Assembly: GCF_015209585.1 (NCBI RefSeq) | Contig: NZ_JADEYR010000002.1 | Coordinates: forward strand, 1-64,000 | Direction: 5' to 3' | Length of the DNA: 64,000 nt | From: Brachybacterium epidermidis | GTDB lineage: Bacteria; Actinomycetota; Actinomycetes; Actinomycetales; Dermabacteraceae | Shown: positions 26,149 to 35,268 of the stretch, one piece after another | Layout: every line of letters starts with the position of its first letter | Position numbering within the stretch: the stretch's first letter is position 1 | Position numbers and translations under genes: made by a program | The notes under the pieces: model-generated | Databases searched by the model: none | Seen by the model: the letters and a program-made list of their open reading frames with translations, nothing else | What the model was told of the DNA's origin: nothing

Positions 26149-26901
26149 ATGTCATCGTCGACCCCTCCCGCCACCGGGCGGCTCACCCTCAGCGGCGCAG
26201 AAGGACGCAAGCAGCTGCTCGGCACGCAGGTGGAACGCAGTATCCGCCAGTACATCGCCCATCGCGGCCTGGTCGAGGGGGATGACCTGCCGTCGGAGGG
26301 GCAGATCGCGAGCGAGCTGGGGGTCTCCAAGAGCACGGTCCGGGAGTCGGTGCGGCGACTGGAGACCCTGGGGTACATCAAGGTGGTCCACGGCGTCGGC
26401 CTCCGGGTCGGGACGTTCAGCATCCGCCCCGTGGTCCGGGCACTCCCCTACGACCTCCTCAACCGCGCCCAGGGCCTCAACGACATCCTCGAGGTGCGCA
26501 CCGTCATCGAGGAGAACTTCCTCGTGCGCGCCGCTGTGCACATGACCGATGAGCACCTCGACGCGCTGGAGCGCATCACCTCCGAGATGGAGGCCACGAG
26601 CACCGAGGGCGACGTCGACCCCCGCCTCGACGAGGCCTTCCACCAAGCACTGTACGAACCCATCGACAACCGGCTGGTCATGGACCTGATCAGCGCCTTC
26701 TGGGGACTGTTCGACTCCGCCCGCCACGCCCTCGACTTCAGCAGCAACTCCCGGGGGGTGCAGGAGCACCGCGAGATCGTCGAGGCCCTCCGCGACGGAG
26801 ACGAGCACCGGATCCGCGCAGCGATGCGAGAGCACTTCCGCCAGCTCGAGCACGAGCTGGCCCGTTTCTCCCGAATCCAGGACACCGAGGAGCAGCCATG
26901 A
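26149..26901 (+). CDS. GntR/FadR-family transcriptional regulator
   Basis: 250 residues. The N-terminal winged helix has LPSEGQIASELGVSKSTVRESVRRLETLGYI (about 48-78) and the C-terminal FCD domain has EVRTVIEENFLVRAA, DEAFHQALYE and HREIVEALRDGDEHRIRAAMREHF, whose Asp/His residues bind a metal and an acid effector. FCD regulators often sense sugar acids or pyruvate-type products, which fits the downstream lyases. The gene leads the operon and overlaps the first lyase by ATGA, so autoregulation is likely. Confidence 0.88.
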   Translation: MSSSTPPATGRLTLSGAEGRKQLLGTQVERSIRQYIAHRGLVEGDDLPSEGQIASELGVSKSTVRESVRRLETLGYIKVVHGVGLRVGTFSIRPVVRALPYDLLNRAQGLNDILEVRTVIEENFLVRAAVHMTDEHLDALERITSEMEATSTEGDVDPRLDEAFHQALYEPIDNRLVMDLISAFWGLFDSARHALDFSSNSRGVQEHREIVEALRDGDEHRIRAAMREHFRQLEHELARFSRIQDTEEQP

Positions 26902-27797
26902 GTCTGACCGGGATCTTCCCCGCACTCATCACCCCCTACGAGCCGAACGGCGCCGTCTCGCCCGCACTGACGCACCGCCTGGTCACCACCCTCAACGCGG
27001 AGGGGGCCAACGGCTACTTCGTCTCCGGCAGCTCGGCGGAGTGCTATCTGCTGTCCACGGGCGAGCGCCTCGAGATCCTCGAGGCAACCGTCCAGGCCGC
27101 CGAGGGCCGACCCGTGGTCTTCCACGTGGCGGCCACGGACCACCGTTCCACCATCGAGCACACGCGCCGGGCCGCAGATTCGGGGGCCGCAGCCGTGTGC
27201 GCGAACATCCCGACCTACTTCACCTACTCCGACGAGTCCCTGGCCACCTACTTCAGGACCCTGCGCGAGCACACGGAGCTGCCCCTGCTGGCCTACTACA
27301 TCCCCAGCCAGACGGGCCGACTGCTCACGGCGGAGTTCTTCCTGGACCTCGCCGAGGACGGAACGCTTCAGGGGATGAAGTACACCAGCAGCGACCTGGG
27401 GATCATGGCCCGGATCCGCGCCGCACTGCCGGACGGCTTCACCATCCTCGCCGGTTCCGACGACACCCTGCTGGGTTCCCTCGCCCACGGCGCCGACGGC
27501 GGGATCGGCTCCAGCTACAACCTCGCCTGCCGCGTCTACGCCGATCTGCTCCGAGCGTTCCGCGAGGGGGACCTGCTCGAGGCGCGGCGCCTGCAGTCCG
27601 TCTCGGTCTCCCTGCTGGGGGAGATGGCCGACTGGGAGTTCATCTCCTTCCTGAAGTCGGTGCTGCGTTCCCGTGGGCTCGACACGGGACAGGCCCGTGC
27701 CCCCATGACCGCGATCCCCACCGAGCGGGACGACGCCCTGGCCCTGCGCCTGAGCAGGAAGCCGGAGCTCGCCCCATACCTCATCGACCCGCGCTGA
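26898..27797 (+). CDS. DapA/N-acetylneuraminate lyase-family aldolase 1
   Basis: 299-residue Schiff-base aldolase. K161 in QGMKYTSSD forms the imine with a 2-keto acid, Y134 in AYYIPSQTG is the proton relay, and GSSAECYLL (44-52) holds the carboxylate-binding loop where classical members have GST/TGE. QGMKYTSSDLGIMARIRA resembles sialic-acid lyases more than DapA. A likely role is cleavage of N-acetylneuraminate, or a keto-deoxy sugar acid derived from the GH88 product, to pyruvate plus an aldehyde. A 299-residue paralogue lies at the other end of the cluster. Confidence 0.85.
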   Translation: MSLTGIFPALITPYEPNGAVSPALTHRLVTTLNAEGANGYFVSGSSAECYLLSTGERLEILEATVQAAEGRPVVFHVAATDHRSTIEHTRRAADSGAAAVCANIPTYFTYSDESLATYFRTLREHTELPLLAYYIPSQTGRLLTAEFFLDLAEDGTLQGMKYTSSDLGIMARIRAALPDGFTILAGSDDTLLGSLAHGADGGIGSSYNLACRVYADLLRAFREGDLLEARRLQSVSVSLLGEMADWEFISFLKSVLRSRGLDTGQARAPMTAIPTERDDALALRLSRKPELAPYLIDPR

Positions 27798-27879
27798 CCC
27801 GCGGTTCCGCGCCACCCGCCCGTCGCCCACACCCGCCCTGCCCGACCAGTTCCGCTGTACTTCAACGAGGAGATGCACC

Positions 27880-29196
27880 ATGAACACCATCGTCCGACGT
27901 CGACTGCTCCAGATCATGGGCGCGGGCGGGCTCACCGCCGCTGCCGTCGCCTGCACCCCGAATGAGGACTCCGGCTCCGGCACCGGATCCGGTGGCTCCG
28001 ACGGAGGCGGCGGCTCCGGAAACGGACTGGAGTTCATCTGGCCCGGCACCTCTGATCCGGAGACCGCGGTCGCCAACGATCTGAAGGCCGCCATGGGCGA
28101 GCAGGGCACGGAGATCGAGTACAACTTCCTGTCCTGGAACGACATGCAGCAGCAGCTGTCGGTGCGCATCCAGGCCAACGACGCACCGGATCTGACGATG
28201 ACGCAGGACGTCACCGACTGGGTCGCCATGGGTGCGCTCGCCTCCCTCGATGAGCGCACCGCCGACATCGACACCTCCCTGTTCCGCCCCGGCACGCTGG
28301 AGTACTCCACCATGGACGGCTCGCTGTACGCACTGCCGTACTCCGCGCAGTCGTGGACCCTGGTGGTCAACCGCGAGCTGGCCGAGGCAGCCGGGATCGA
28401 TCCTGAGGGCATTGCCACCTATGAGGACATGGAGGCCGCCGCCACCGAGCTGACGGGGGGCGGCACCTACGGGTTCTGCATCCCCATGCAGAACCCCCGG
28501 TTCGCCTTCCGCACCTTCATGACCGCGGCCTACGCCAACGGCTTCAACCCCGGCGACTACGCCGAACCGGAGACCGAGAAGTGGGTGCAGACCCTCGACC
28601 ACCTGCGTGCCTTCAACGACCTGCGGCCCGATGCCGACAAGGCGTGGGCCTACCCGGAGATGTTCCGCTCCTTCGCCAACGGGGAGACGGCGATGATCGC
28701 GGCGGGCTCGTTCTTCACCGCCAACGTCTACGAGCTGAGCCCGGAGATCGTGGGCAGCTCCGTGCAGATTCCCTACCCGACGGGCCCCTCGGGCAGCGAC
28801 AAATCGGTCCCGATCTCCAACGCCGGATTCGCCCTGTTCGAGGGCAGCGAGAACCAGGACGCCGGGTGGACGGTGATGGAGGAGCTGCTCAAGCCGGAGT
28901 GGCAGGCTCGCCTGACCGCCGTGGCCCACGCCCCCGCCACCACCGACATCACGATCGACGACCTGCGTCCCTGGATCGAGCAGTACTACCCCGATGCGGT
29001 CGAGGGCCACATCGCTCACTGCGAGGCGCAGATGCGGATCGCGGACGAGCGCGGCACCGAGCTCCAGAAGATCCCCGGCCAGCCCGCGATCGAACCCGAG
29101 TTCCAGATCATCTTCAACGAGTTCATCGCCGGGTCGATCGATGCCGAGGAGGCCGTGGAGAAGATGAGCGAGCGCTTCGGCTCGGTCGCCGGCTGA
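27880..29196 (+). CDS. Sugar ABC transporter substrate-binding lipoprotein
   Basis: 438 residues. The N-terminus MNTIVRRRLLQIMGAGG leads to the lipobox AVAC at ~24, followed by a Gly/Ser-rich flexible linker. The mature domain is a MalE-type binding protein (ANDAPDLTMTQDVTDWVAMG, PYSAQSWTLVVNRELAEAAG, FANGETAMIAAGSFF). GAGGAG precedes the ATG. Its place between a lyase and a GH88 gene suggests a uronate- or sialate-containing oligosaccharide ligand. The two permeases follow; no ATPase gene is present in this cluster, so it must borrow one, possibly the MsmK-like protein at 20584. Confidence 0.88.
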   Translation: MNTIVRRRLLQIMGAGGLTAAAVACTPNEDSGSGTGSGGSDGGGGSGNGLEFIWPGTSDPETAVANDLKAAMGEQGTEIEYNFLSWNDMQQQLSVRIQANDAPDLTMTQDVTDWVAMGALASLDERTADIDTSLFRPGTLEYSTMDGSLYALPYSAQSWTLVVNRELAEAAGIDPEGIATYEDMEAAATELTGGGTYGFCIPMQNPRFAFRTFMTAAYANGFNPGDYAEPETEKWVQTLDHLRAFNDLRPDADKAWAYPEMFRSFANGETAMIAAGSFFTANVYELSPEIVGSSVQIPYPTGPSGSDKSVPISNAGFALFEGSENQDAGWTVMEELLKPEWQARLTAVAHAPATTDITIDDLRPWIEQYYPDAVEGHIAHCEAQMRIADERGTELQKIPGQPAIEPEFQIIFNEFIAGSIDAEEAVEKMSERFGSVAG

Positions 29197-29292
29197 CCGC
29201 CTGCGACTCCGCTCCCACCCAGGCCCCGTCCCCAGGTGGTCGTCGGCAGCCCTCCCATCCGCTGCCGACGACCGCCCGCCTCCAGAGAGACC

Positions 29293-30243
29293 ATGGCTTC
29301 CCCCAGCATCCGACAGACCGCTCCCCCACCCTCGCGCCACCGCACGCGCGGCGTGCGCATGCGCAGCTGGTACGACAAGACCGGCTTCTGGCTGCTCCTG
29401 CTGCTGCCGGTGCTCATCACCCTGGCCGTCTTCCAGTTCTATCCGCTGCTGGAGACCCTGCGGATGGGGTGGACCGACGAGGGTGCCCGGACCGCAGACC
29501 CGGGGTTCGTCGGCGCCCAGAACTTCGAACGCCTCCTCACCGAGGACCCTCACTTCTGGGGGATCGTCCGCAACAGCTTCATCTGGGTCTTCCTCTCGGT
29601 GATCCTCCAGCTCGTGATCGGCACGCTCGCGGCCCTGGTCCTGAACTCGAAGATCGCGCTTCGCTCCGTGTGGCGCGGGCTGCTGATGGTGCCGTGGGTG
29701 ACTCCCACGGTGGTGGTCGGCGTGATCTGGCGTTGGATCTTCGAGGGCTCCAACTCCGGACTGGCGAACTTCTTCCTCACCCGGCTCGGGGTCTTCGATC
29801 AGCCCACGGTGTTCCTGGCCTCCGAGTTCTGGGTGTGGCCGGTGCTGCTGTTCGCCTCCACCTGGAAGGGAGTGCCGTTCGTGACCCTGCTGGTGCTGGC
29901 GGCACTGCAGGGCGTCCCCCAGGACCTCCACGAATCCGCGGCGGTGGACGGCGCCGGGCGGGTCAAGCGGTTCTTCCACGTCACGATCCCGTCCATCCGC
30001 GGCACCCTGTTCACCACCGGGATGATCTCCCTGGTCACCACCTGGTTCAAGTTCGAGCTGATCTGGGCCCTGACCAACGGCGGCCCGGGCTTCGCCACCT
30101 CGATCCTGCCCACCTACGTGTACACCTGGGCGTTCAACCGGCTCGAGTACGGCATGGCCGGGGCGGTGGCCACCCTGGCCCTGGTCATCATCTTCGTGGT
30201 CGCGGCCATGTACGCCCTGCTGTTCCGAGACAAGGAGTCCTGA
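29293..30243 (+). CDS. Sugar ABC transporter permease (MalF type)
   Basis: 316 residues from the ATG at 29293 (GAGAGA upstream); an open frame to 29236 exists but lacks a ribosome-binding site. Six membrane helices begin with FWLLLLLPVLITLAVFQFYPLLE. The EAA loop is ESAAVDGAGRVKRFFHVTIPSIRG and TNGGPGFATSILPTYVY is the usual periplasmic loop. Pairs with the next gene. Confidence 0.9.
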   Translation: MASPSIRQTAPPPSRHRTRGVRMRSWYDKTGFWLLLLLPVLITLAVFQFYPLLETLRMGWTDEGARTADPGFVGAQNFERLLTEDPHFWGIVRNSFIWVFLSVILQLVIGTLAALVLNSKIALRSVWRGLLMVPWVTPTVVVGVIWRWIFEGSNSGLANFFLTRLGVFDQPTVFLASEFWVWPVLLFASTWKGVPFVTLLVLAALQGVPQDLHESAAVDGAGRVKRFFHVTIPSIRGTLFTTGMISLVTTWFKFELIWALTNGGPGFATSILPTYVYTWAFNRLEYGMAGAVATLALVIIFVVAAMYALLFRDKES

Positions 30244-30244
30244 G

Positions 30245-31129
30245 ATGACGACATCACAGGTCACCGGCGAGGTCATCGCCCCCCGCAAGAAGAGGGTGAG
30301 GCCCCTGGACCTCATCGGCCGCTACACCGCCCTGTTCGTGCTGATGGCCTTCCTCCTGCTGCCCGCACTGTGGATGGCCTTCTCCTCGCTGAAGCCGAAC
30401 TCGATGCTGTTCGGCTCCACCCCGGACTTCTCCCTCGAGGGGGTGAGCCTGGACAACTACCGGTGGGCGCTGCGACCCGACGGCATGGACATGACCCAGC
30501 TGCTCATCAACACGTTCTCCACCAACATCATGTCGGCCCTGCTGACCACAGTGTTCTGTGCTGTGGCCGGGTACGGCCTGGCCCGCTACAAGGGCGGCCT
30601 GGCCCGGGCCCTGGTGGCATTCCTCGTCATCTCGCAGATGATCCAGGGCCCGATGATCATGGTGCCCTGGTACCAGATCGCCGCCACCTTGGACCTGATC
30701 AACACCCGCGAGGTGCTGGTGCTGATCTACCAGACCCTCACCATCCCCGCCGCGATCTGGCTGATGGCCGGGTTCTACCGCGCCATCCCGGTGGAGCTCG
30801 AGGAGGCTGCAGCGATGGACGGCTGCTCCAAGTTCGGGACGTTCTGGCGGATCATCCTGCCGCTGTCGCTGCCCGGGTTGGCAGCGATCTCCCTCTACGC
30901 CTTCATCCTGGGATGGAACGACTACCAGTACGCGCTGATCCTCACCAGTTCCGAGTACTCCAAGACTCTCCAGATCGGGATCGCCCAGGTGATGAACTCG
31001 ATCGGCGCTACCAACTGGGGCGGGATCCTCGCAGCCGGCACGATCGCCGTGATCCCGGCGGTGATCATGTTCTCGTTGGTGCAGAAGACGTTGATCTCCG
31101 GCCTCACCGCTGGATCGGTGAAGGGGTGA
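30245..31129 (+). CDS. Sugar ABC transporter permease (MalG type)
   Basis: 294 residues, starting one base after the partner's stop. Membrane helices start at TALFVLMAFLLLPALWMAFSS; the EAA loop is EEAAAMDGCSKFGTFWRIILPLSLPG. The C-terminus QKTLISGLTAGSVKG is the characteristic MalG end. The stop overlaps the GH88 start (TGATG). Confidence 0.9.
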   Translation: MTTSQVTGEVIAPRKKRVRPLDLIGRYTALFVLMAFLLLPALWMAFSSLKPNSMLFGSTPDFSLEGVSLDNYRWALRPDGMDMTQLLINTFSTNIMSALLTTVFCAVAGYGLARYKGGLARALVAFLVISQMIQGPMIMVPWYQIAATLDLINTREVLVLIYQTLTIPAAIWLMAGFYRAIPVELEEAAAMDGCSKFGTFWRIILPLSLPGLAAISLYAFILGWNDYQYALILTSSEYSKTLQIGIAQVMNSIGATNWGGILAAGTIAVIPAVIMFSLVQKTLISGLTAGSVKG

Positions 31130-32328
31130 TGCCCGCCGAGGCCTCGAACCCCCGATCGCGCCTGGAGACGATGGCCGAACGAACCCGCGCCTTGCTGGAG
31201 TCGGTGCCGGATGGTGGCGCACCGTACGTCGCTATCGACGGGGACGTCTCAGCGGGAGCCGTGCACGGCTCACGCACCCCGCCCTGGACCTTGGGGTTCT
31301 GGCTGGGCCAGTTGCACCTCACTGAGGCGGTGATCCAGGACCCCTCGGTGCGCCGTCGGCTCGACTCAGAGCAGGAGAAGCTGTGCGGTCTGGTGATGGA
31401 CCGTGGACCCGAGTTCGACCACGACCTCGGCTTCCTGATGATCCTGGGGCCCCTCGCCGATCTCCGCAGCGGGGTGCGGCCGCAGTACCGCGAAGCACTT
31501 GCAGCAGCATGCGAGGCACTGGCCGGGCGGTACAACCCGGAGGGCCGCTTCCTGCGTGCTCACGGCTGGCAGGGCTCCACCGGCGCACACATCGACCAGC
31601 CCGGGGACAACGACGGCCCCGCGGGGAGGTTCATTGCCGACACCTGGATGAACCTGCCGCTGCTGCTGTGGGGAGCCCGCGAGTTCGATCGTCCGGCCTG
31701 GGCCGATGTCGCCGTCGGTCATGCCCGCACGGCGAGGGAGCTGCTCACCACGCCCGAGGGCTGGGTGCTGCACGGCTACGAGATCGATCCGGTCACCGGC
31801 GAGCGGCGCGGCCCGTCGACGATCCAGGGGGACTCCCCCACCAGTCCATGGTCCCGGGCACAGGCGTGGACCGTCTACGGGATGGAGCTGACGGCCAGGA
31901 TGCTGGGGGCCCAGGGCTGGCTTCCGCCGGATGAGGCCGAGCAGTGGCGCGGGGACGCGGCCGCGCTCGCGCGCAGGTTCCTCGACCATTCGTTGCCCTC
32001 CGGGGTGGCCCCTTGGGACTTCTCGATGCCGCAGGGGGAGCAGACGCCGTCCGACACCTCTGCTTCGGCCATCGTGCTGGCTGCGCTGACTGCCTGGGAG
32101 GGGTCAGCACCACACGGCACCACAGGACCCCCGGGTGCCGCTGACAGGCTGCAGGCTGCACTGGAGCCGTACTCTCAGCCGGACCGAGCGGGAACGGGAC
32201 TGCTGGGAGGCGGGCTGTACTACTACCCGGCGGGCCGAGGGATCGATGAGCCCTGCGCATGGGGGGATTATTTCTGGATGGAGGCGGCCGCTCGACGCCA
32301 AGGGATACCGGTGCCGTACGACCTCTGA
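31129..32328 (+). CDS. GH88 unsaturated glucuronyl hydrolase
   Basis: 399 residues of (alpha/alpha)6-barrel glycosidase. GH88 motifs include EFDHDLGFL (candidate catalytic or binding Asp 97/99), ADTWMNLPLLLW (D171), SPWSRAQAWTVYGM and DTSASAIVLAAL. The enzyme hydrates the 4,5-double bond of unsaturated uronic acid at the non-reducing end of lyase products (from hyaluronan, chondroitin, pectin or xanthan), freeing a 4-deoxy-hexosulose uronate. No signal peptide, so it acts after import. Translationally coupled to the permease. GH105 rhamnogalacturonyl hydrolases are the closest alternative. Confidence 0.85.
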   Translation: MPAEASNPRSRLETMAERTRALLESVPDGGAPYVAIDGDVSAGAVHGSRTPPWTLGFWLGQLHLTEAVIQDPSVRRRLDSEQEKLCGLVMDRGPEFDHDLGFLMILGPLADLRSGVRPQYREALAAACEALAGRYNPEGRFLRAHGWQGSTGAHIDQPGDNDGPAGRFIADTWMNLPLLLWGAREFDRPAWADVAVGHARTARELLTTPEGWVLHGYEIDPVTGERRGPSTIQGDSPTSPWSRAQAWTVYGMELTARMLGAQGWLPPDEAEQWRGDAAALARRFLDHSLPSGVAPWDFSMPQGEQTPSDTSASAIVLAALTAWEGSAPHGTTGPPGAADRLQAALEPYSQPDRAGTGLLGGGLYYYPAGRGIDEPCAWGDYFWMEAAARRQGIPVPYDL

Positions 32329-32335
32329 TCGGGAC

Positions 32336-32353
32336 CATCGGATACATCCGATG
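32336..32353. promoter_or_regulatory. Perfect 18-bp palindrome before the second lyase (candidate GntR operator)
   Basis: CATCGGATACATCCGATG is a perfect inverted repeat (8-bp arms, AC/GT centre aside) in the 96-bp gap between GH88 and the second aldolase. It shares ATCGGATA with the site upstream of gntR. It suggests an internal promoter under the same regulator. Confidence 0.55.
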
Positions 32354-32424
32354 TCTCGGCGGGCGGAAGAATCGTGGCAGAAGATCCGCGGGCCGAGCGG
32401 ATCGGTCGGGACCGGAGCTGAGCC

Positions 32425-33324
32425 ATGACCTTCCAGGGGATCATCCCTGCCCTCGTCACGCCCTACGACAGCGCCGGCGAGGTGTCCTTGCCGGTGCTGC
32501 AGCGCTTGGTGCGCACCCTGAATGCGGAGGGGGCCGACGGCTACTTCGTCACCGGCAGCTCGGCAGAGTGCTACCTGCTCGACACCGCCGAGCGTCTGCG
32601 GATCCTGGAGGCCACCGTGGAGGCGGCGGACGGTCGTCCGGCCCTGTTCCACATGGCGGCGAGCGATCATCGCGACACCCTGGAGCTGGCACGGAGGGCC
32701 GCCGACGCCGGCGCCACGGGCATCAGCGCCAACATTCCCACCTACTTCACGTACACCGACGAGTCACTGGCCACCTACTTCCGCGAAGTCCGCGAGCAGA
32801 CGGACCTGCCGCTGCTGGCGTACTACATCCCCGGCCAGACGGGCCGGAAGCTGCCGGCGGACTTCTTCCTGGAGCTCGCTGAGCAGGACGTGCTGCACGG
32901 CATGAAGTACACCAGCGCCGACCTGTCGGTGATGGCACGCGTGCGCGCCGAAAGGCCCGATGACTTCGCGATCCTCTCCGGGGCCGACGACGCCCTGCTG
33001 GGCTCCCTCGCCCAGGGCGCCGACGGGGGCATCGGTTCCACCTACAACGTGATCTGCCGGGTGTTCGCGGAGCTGTACGCGGCGTTCCGGGCGGGCGATC
33101 TGGCGGAGGCCACACGGTTCCAGCACCTGGTGATGCCGGTGTGGAACCGCATGGACGGATGGGAGTTCATCCCCTTCCTGAAGGCGGTGCTGCGCGGCCG
33201 TGGCCTGGACGTGGGGCAGGCCCGCAAGCCGATGGCGCAGATCCCTGCCGAGACGGACCAGGCGTTGGCCGGGGCCCTCAGTGGTGTGCCTGAGCTGGAG
33301 CCGTACCTGATCCGACCCCTCTGA
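32425..33324 (+). CDS. DapA/N-acetylneuraminate lyase-family aldolase 2
   Basis: 299 residues, the same length as aldolase 1 and alignable without gaps through the first 161 residues: GSSAECYLL, TYFTYTDESLATYF, AYYIPGQTG with Y134 and HGMKYTSAD with K161. It is clearly a paralogue from an old duplication within the cluster, with differences in the substrate-facing loop (GQTGRKLPADFF versus SQTGRLLTAEFF). Probably a second keto-acid lyase or one with altered stereochemistry. Its own palindromic operator precedes it. Confidence 0.85.
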   Translation: MTFQGIIPALVTPYDSAGEVSLPVLQRLVRTLNAEGADGYFVTGSSAECYLLDTAERLRILEATVEAADGRPALFHMAASDHRDTLELARRAADAGATGISANIPTYFTYTDESLATYFREVREQTDLPLLAYYIPGQTGRKLPADFFLELAEQDVLHGMKYTSADLSVMARVRAERPDDFAILSGADDALLGSLAQGADGGIGSTYNVICRVFAELYAAFRAGDLAEATRFQHLVMPVWNRMDGWEFIPFLKAVLRGRGLDVGQARKPMAQIPAETDQALAGALSGVPELEPYLIRPL

Positions 33325-33326
33325 TC

Positions 33327-33345
33327 GGGGCTCCTGCGCGGCCCC
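33327..33345 (+). terminator. Weak hairpin after the aldolase cluster
   Basis: GGGGC-tcctgcgcg-GCCCC begins 3 bp after the stop codon. A near copy of the block (GGGGCTCCTGC) recurs 27 bp later. There is no T-tract, so termination is uncertain. Confidence 0.3.
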
Positions 33346-33521
33346 GTCCGACAGGGGCTCCTGCACGGTCCCCTCGGCGCGGGGCCTGGCGCGGGAGCCT
33401 CGGCGTGGCCGGGGTCGGCGTGGCGGGGGTCGGCAGCACGAGGCGCGGACGCCAATCCCGACACCGCCACGCCGACAGCTCCTACACCCTCATCTGTGAA
33501 GAGGCGCTCTACTGTGGGCCC

Positions 33522-35060
33522 ATGAACGCACCCTCGCCCCTGCTCAGTCTGTCCACTCCCGCCGGCGCAGGCCGGTCCGTCCTGGTCACCGGGGCCACCG
33601 GTTACGTGGGTGGGAGGCTCATCCCCGAACTGCTGGCCGCCGGCTTCGAGGTCCGGGCAGGTGCCCGCAAACCCGAGGTCCTCAGCGACCGCCCGTGGGC
33701 CGATCAGGTGGACCTGGTGCGCTGCGACCTCAGTGAACCAGACCAGGTGCGAGCTGCGATGGACGGGGTCCACACGGTGCTGTACCTGGTGCACTCCATG
33801 GGCAGCGGCGGAGACTTCGTGGAGCGCGAGCAGGGCATCGCCGACGTCGTCGCCGTGGCTGCGGAGCAGGCAGGCGTGCAACAGCTGGTGTACCTCTCCG
33901 GGCTCCACCCGGATCGGCCCGTCGACGAACTCTCGGACCACATGCGCTCACGTGAACTGGTCGCACGCCGTCTGGACGCCTGCTCGGTGCCCACCCTCAC
34001 CTTCGAGGCAGGCGTGGTGATCGGCACCGGGTCGATCTCCTTCGAGATGATCAGGCACCTGGCCGAGCGGCTCCCCGTGATGCCTGGCCCGAAGTGGCTG
34101 GCCAACCGGGGGGAGCCGATCGCGATCCGTGACGTCCTGTACTACCTCCTGCACGCGTGCGCGCTGGAGGAGCCGGTGCAGGCACGTGCCCAGATCGGCT
34201 GCGGCAGCGCCCAGACCTTCGCCTCCATGCTCACCGACTTCGCCGCGGAGGCCGGGCTGGCCAGGCGTCGGGTGGTGCCCCTGCCCCTGCCGGCGCAGAA
34301 GCTGTCCGGGGTGTGGATCGGACTGGTCACTCCGATCCCGGTGGGTATCGCCATCCAGTTGGCCGCCTCGCTCGCGGAGGACGCGGTCACCGACAACCAT
34401 GAAGTGGCGCGGCTGATCCCGGATCCGCCCGGCGGTCTTACCTCCTACCGGGCGGCCGTCCGGCAGGCCCTCGCCCGACAGGCCGAAGGGCCACTGGAGG
34501 TGACGTGGGACTCGGACCTGACGGCCTCGGCCGAACCCGCCGACCCGATCCCCGCTGACCCGGACTGGGCGGGGCAGACGGTCTACACGGACACGCGGGA
34601 GAAGACCTCGACGCTGCCCCCCGCCACGGTGTGGTCCGTGATCGAATCGATCGGCGGCCAGAACGGCTGGTACTCCACACCAGGCCTGTGGAGGATCCGC
34701 GGCTGGATGGACAAGCTCGTGGGCGGGCCGGGCCTGACCCGCGGTCGCCGCGATCCGCGCACCCTGCGTGTGGGTGATCCGGTGGACTGGTGGCGCGTGG
34801 AGTCCATGGAGCGCGGGCGCAGCCTCACCCTCCGCGCCGAGATGCGGGCCGGTGGACGGGCCTGGCTGCAGCTGGGGGTGGAGGGCACCCCCGAGGGGTG
34901 CGTCTACCGCCAGCGGGCGGTGTTCATGCCCTCGGGCATCGTGGGCCGCGCGTACTGGACGGCGATCCTCCCCTTCCACGCCGTGGTGTTCCCGTCCATG
35001 GCCAAGAACATCCTTGAGGAAGCCGGGCGACGAGTGGACGGCACCCCCGTCGCGGACTGA
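33522..35060 (+). CDS. SDR-family NAD(P)-binding protein with DUF2867 domain
   Basis: 512 residues. The first 300 form an atypical extended short-chain dehydrogenase: VLVTGATGYVGGRLIPELLAAG at about 20-40, VRCDLSEPDQV and YLVHSMGSGGDFVERE. The last ~150 residues are a DUF2867 domain (VWSVIESIGGQNGWYSTPGLWRIRGWMDKLVGGPGL, ending in RAYWTAILPFHAVVFPSMAKNI). This fusion is common and is annotated as a nucleoside-diphosphate-sugar epimerase-like protein of unknown substrate. ATG at 33522 selected; earlier frame is low-complexity. Confidence 0.85.
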   Translation: MNAPSPLLSLSTPAGAGRSVLVTGATGYVGGRLIPELLAAGFEVRAGARKPEVLSDRPWADQVDLVRCDLSEPDQVRAAMDGVHTVLYLVHSMGSGGDFVEREQGIADVVAVAAEQAGVQQLVYLSGLHPDRPVDELSDHMRSRELVARRLDACSVPTLTFEAGVVIGTGSISFEMIRHLAERLPVMPGPKWLANRGEPIAIRDVLYYLLHACALEEPVQARAQIGCGSAQTFASMLTDFAAEAGLARRRVVPLPLPAQKLSGVWIGLVTPIPVGIAIQLAASLAEDAVTDNHEVARLIPDPPGGLTSYRAAVRQALARQAEGPLEVTWDSDLTASAEPADPIPADPDWAGQTVYTDTREKTSTLPPATVWSVIESIGGQNGWYSTPGLWRIRGWMDKLVGGPGLTRGRRDPRTLRVGDPVDWWRVESMERGRSLTLRAEMRAGGRAWLQLGVEGTPEGCVYRQRAVFMPSGIVGRAYWTAILPFHAVVFPSMAKNILEEAGRRVDGTPVAD

Positions 35061-35127
35061 ACCGCGGCGGACTGATCTGACGGCTCCCGCTGACGGGGTG
35101 GCCCAGCGGGATGACAGGGTCAGCTCC

Positions 35128-35170
35128 ACCACTGGCGCGGGCTCGGGCAAGACCCACCTGCTGATGATGT
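35128..35170 (+). pseudogene. P-loop fragment resembling the NERD helicase
   Basis: The string TGAGSGKTHLLMM is readable without an open frame around it. It closely matches GGAGSGKTHLALM of the helicase at 14335, at DNA level too (GCGGGCTCGGGCAAGACCCA against GCAGGATCGGGCAAGACCCA). It is probably debris of a duplicated helicase gene. Confidence 0.45.
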
Positions 35171-35268
35171 CGTGCGGGGAAGTGAGCAGGGCCGACAGGT
35201 GCGGCCCTCTCATCCCTTGGTCGGAGATCAGCCCGGATCGTTGGTCGAATGGGCGGGAGCACCGCAGG

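Noticed and set aside
27862-30315. An 817-codon minus-strand open frame opposite the ABC genes
   Set aside because: Composition dominated by His, Gly, Glu and Arg from reversed membrane-protein codons; no ribosome-binding site.
33327-33480. Tandem GGGGCTCCTGC and GGCGTGGC-type repeats as a regulatory array
   Set aside because: Only two loose copies each in a very GC-rich spacer; no fixed phase and no conservation to judge by.
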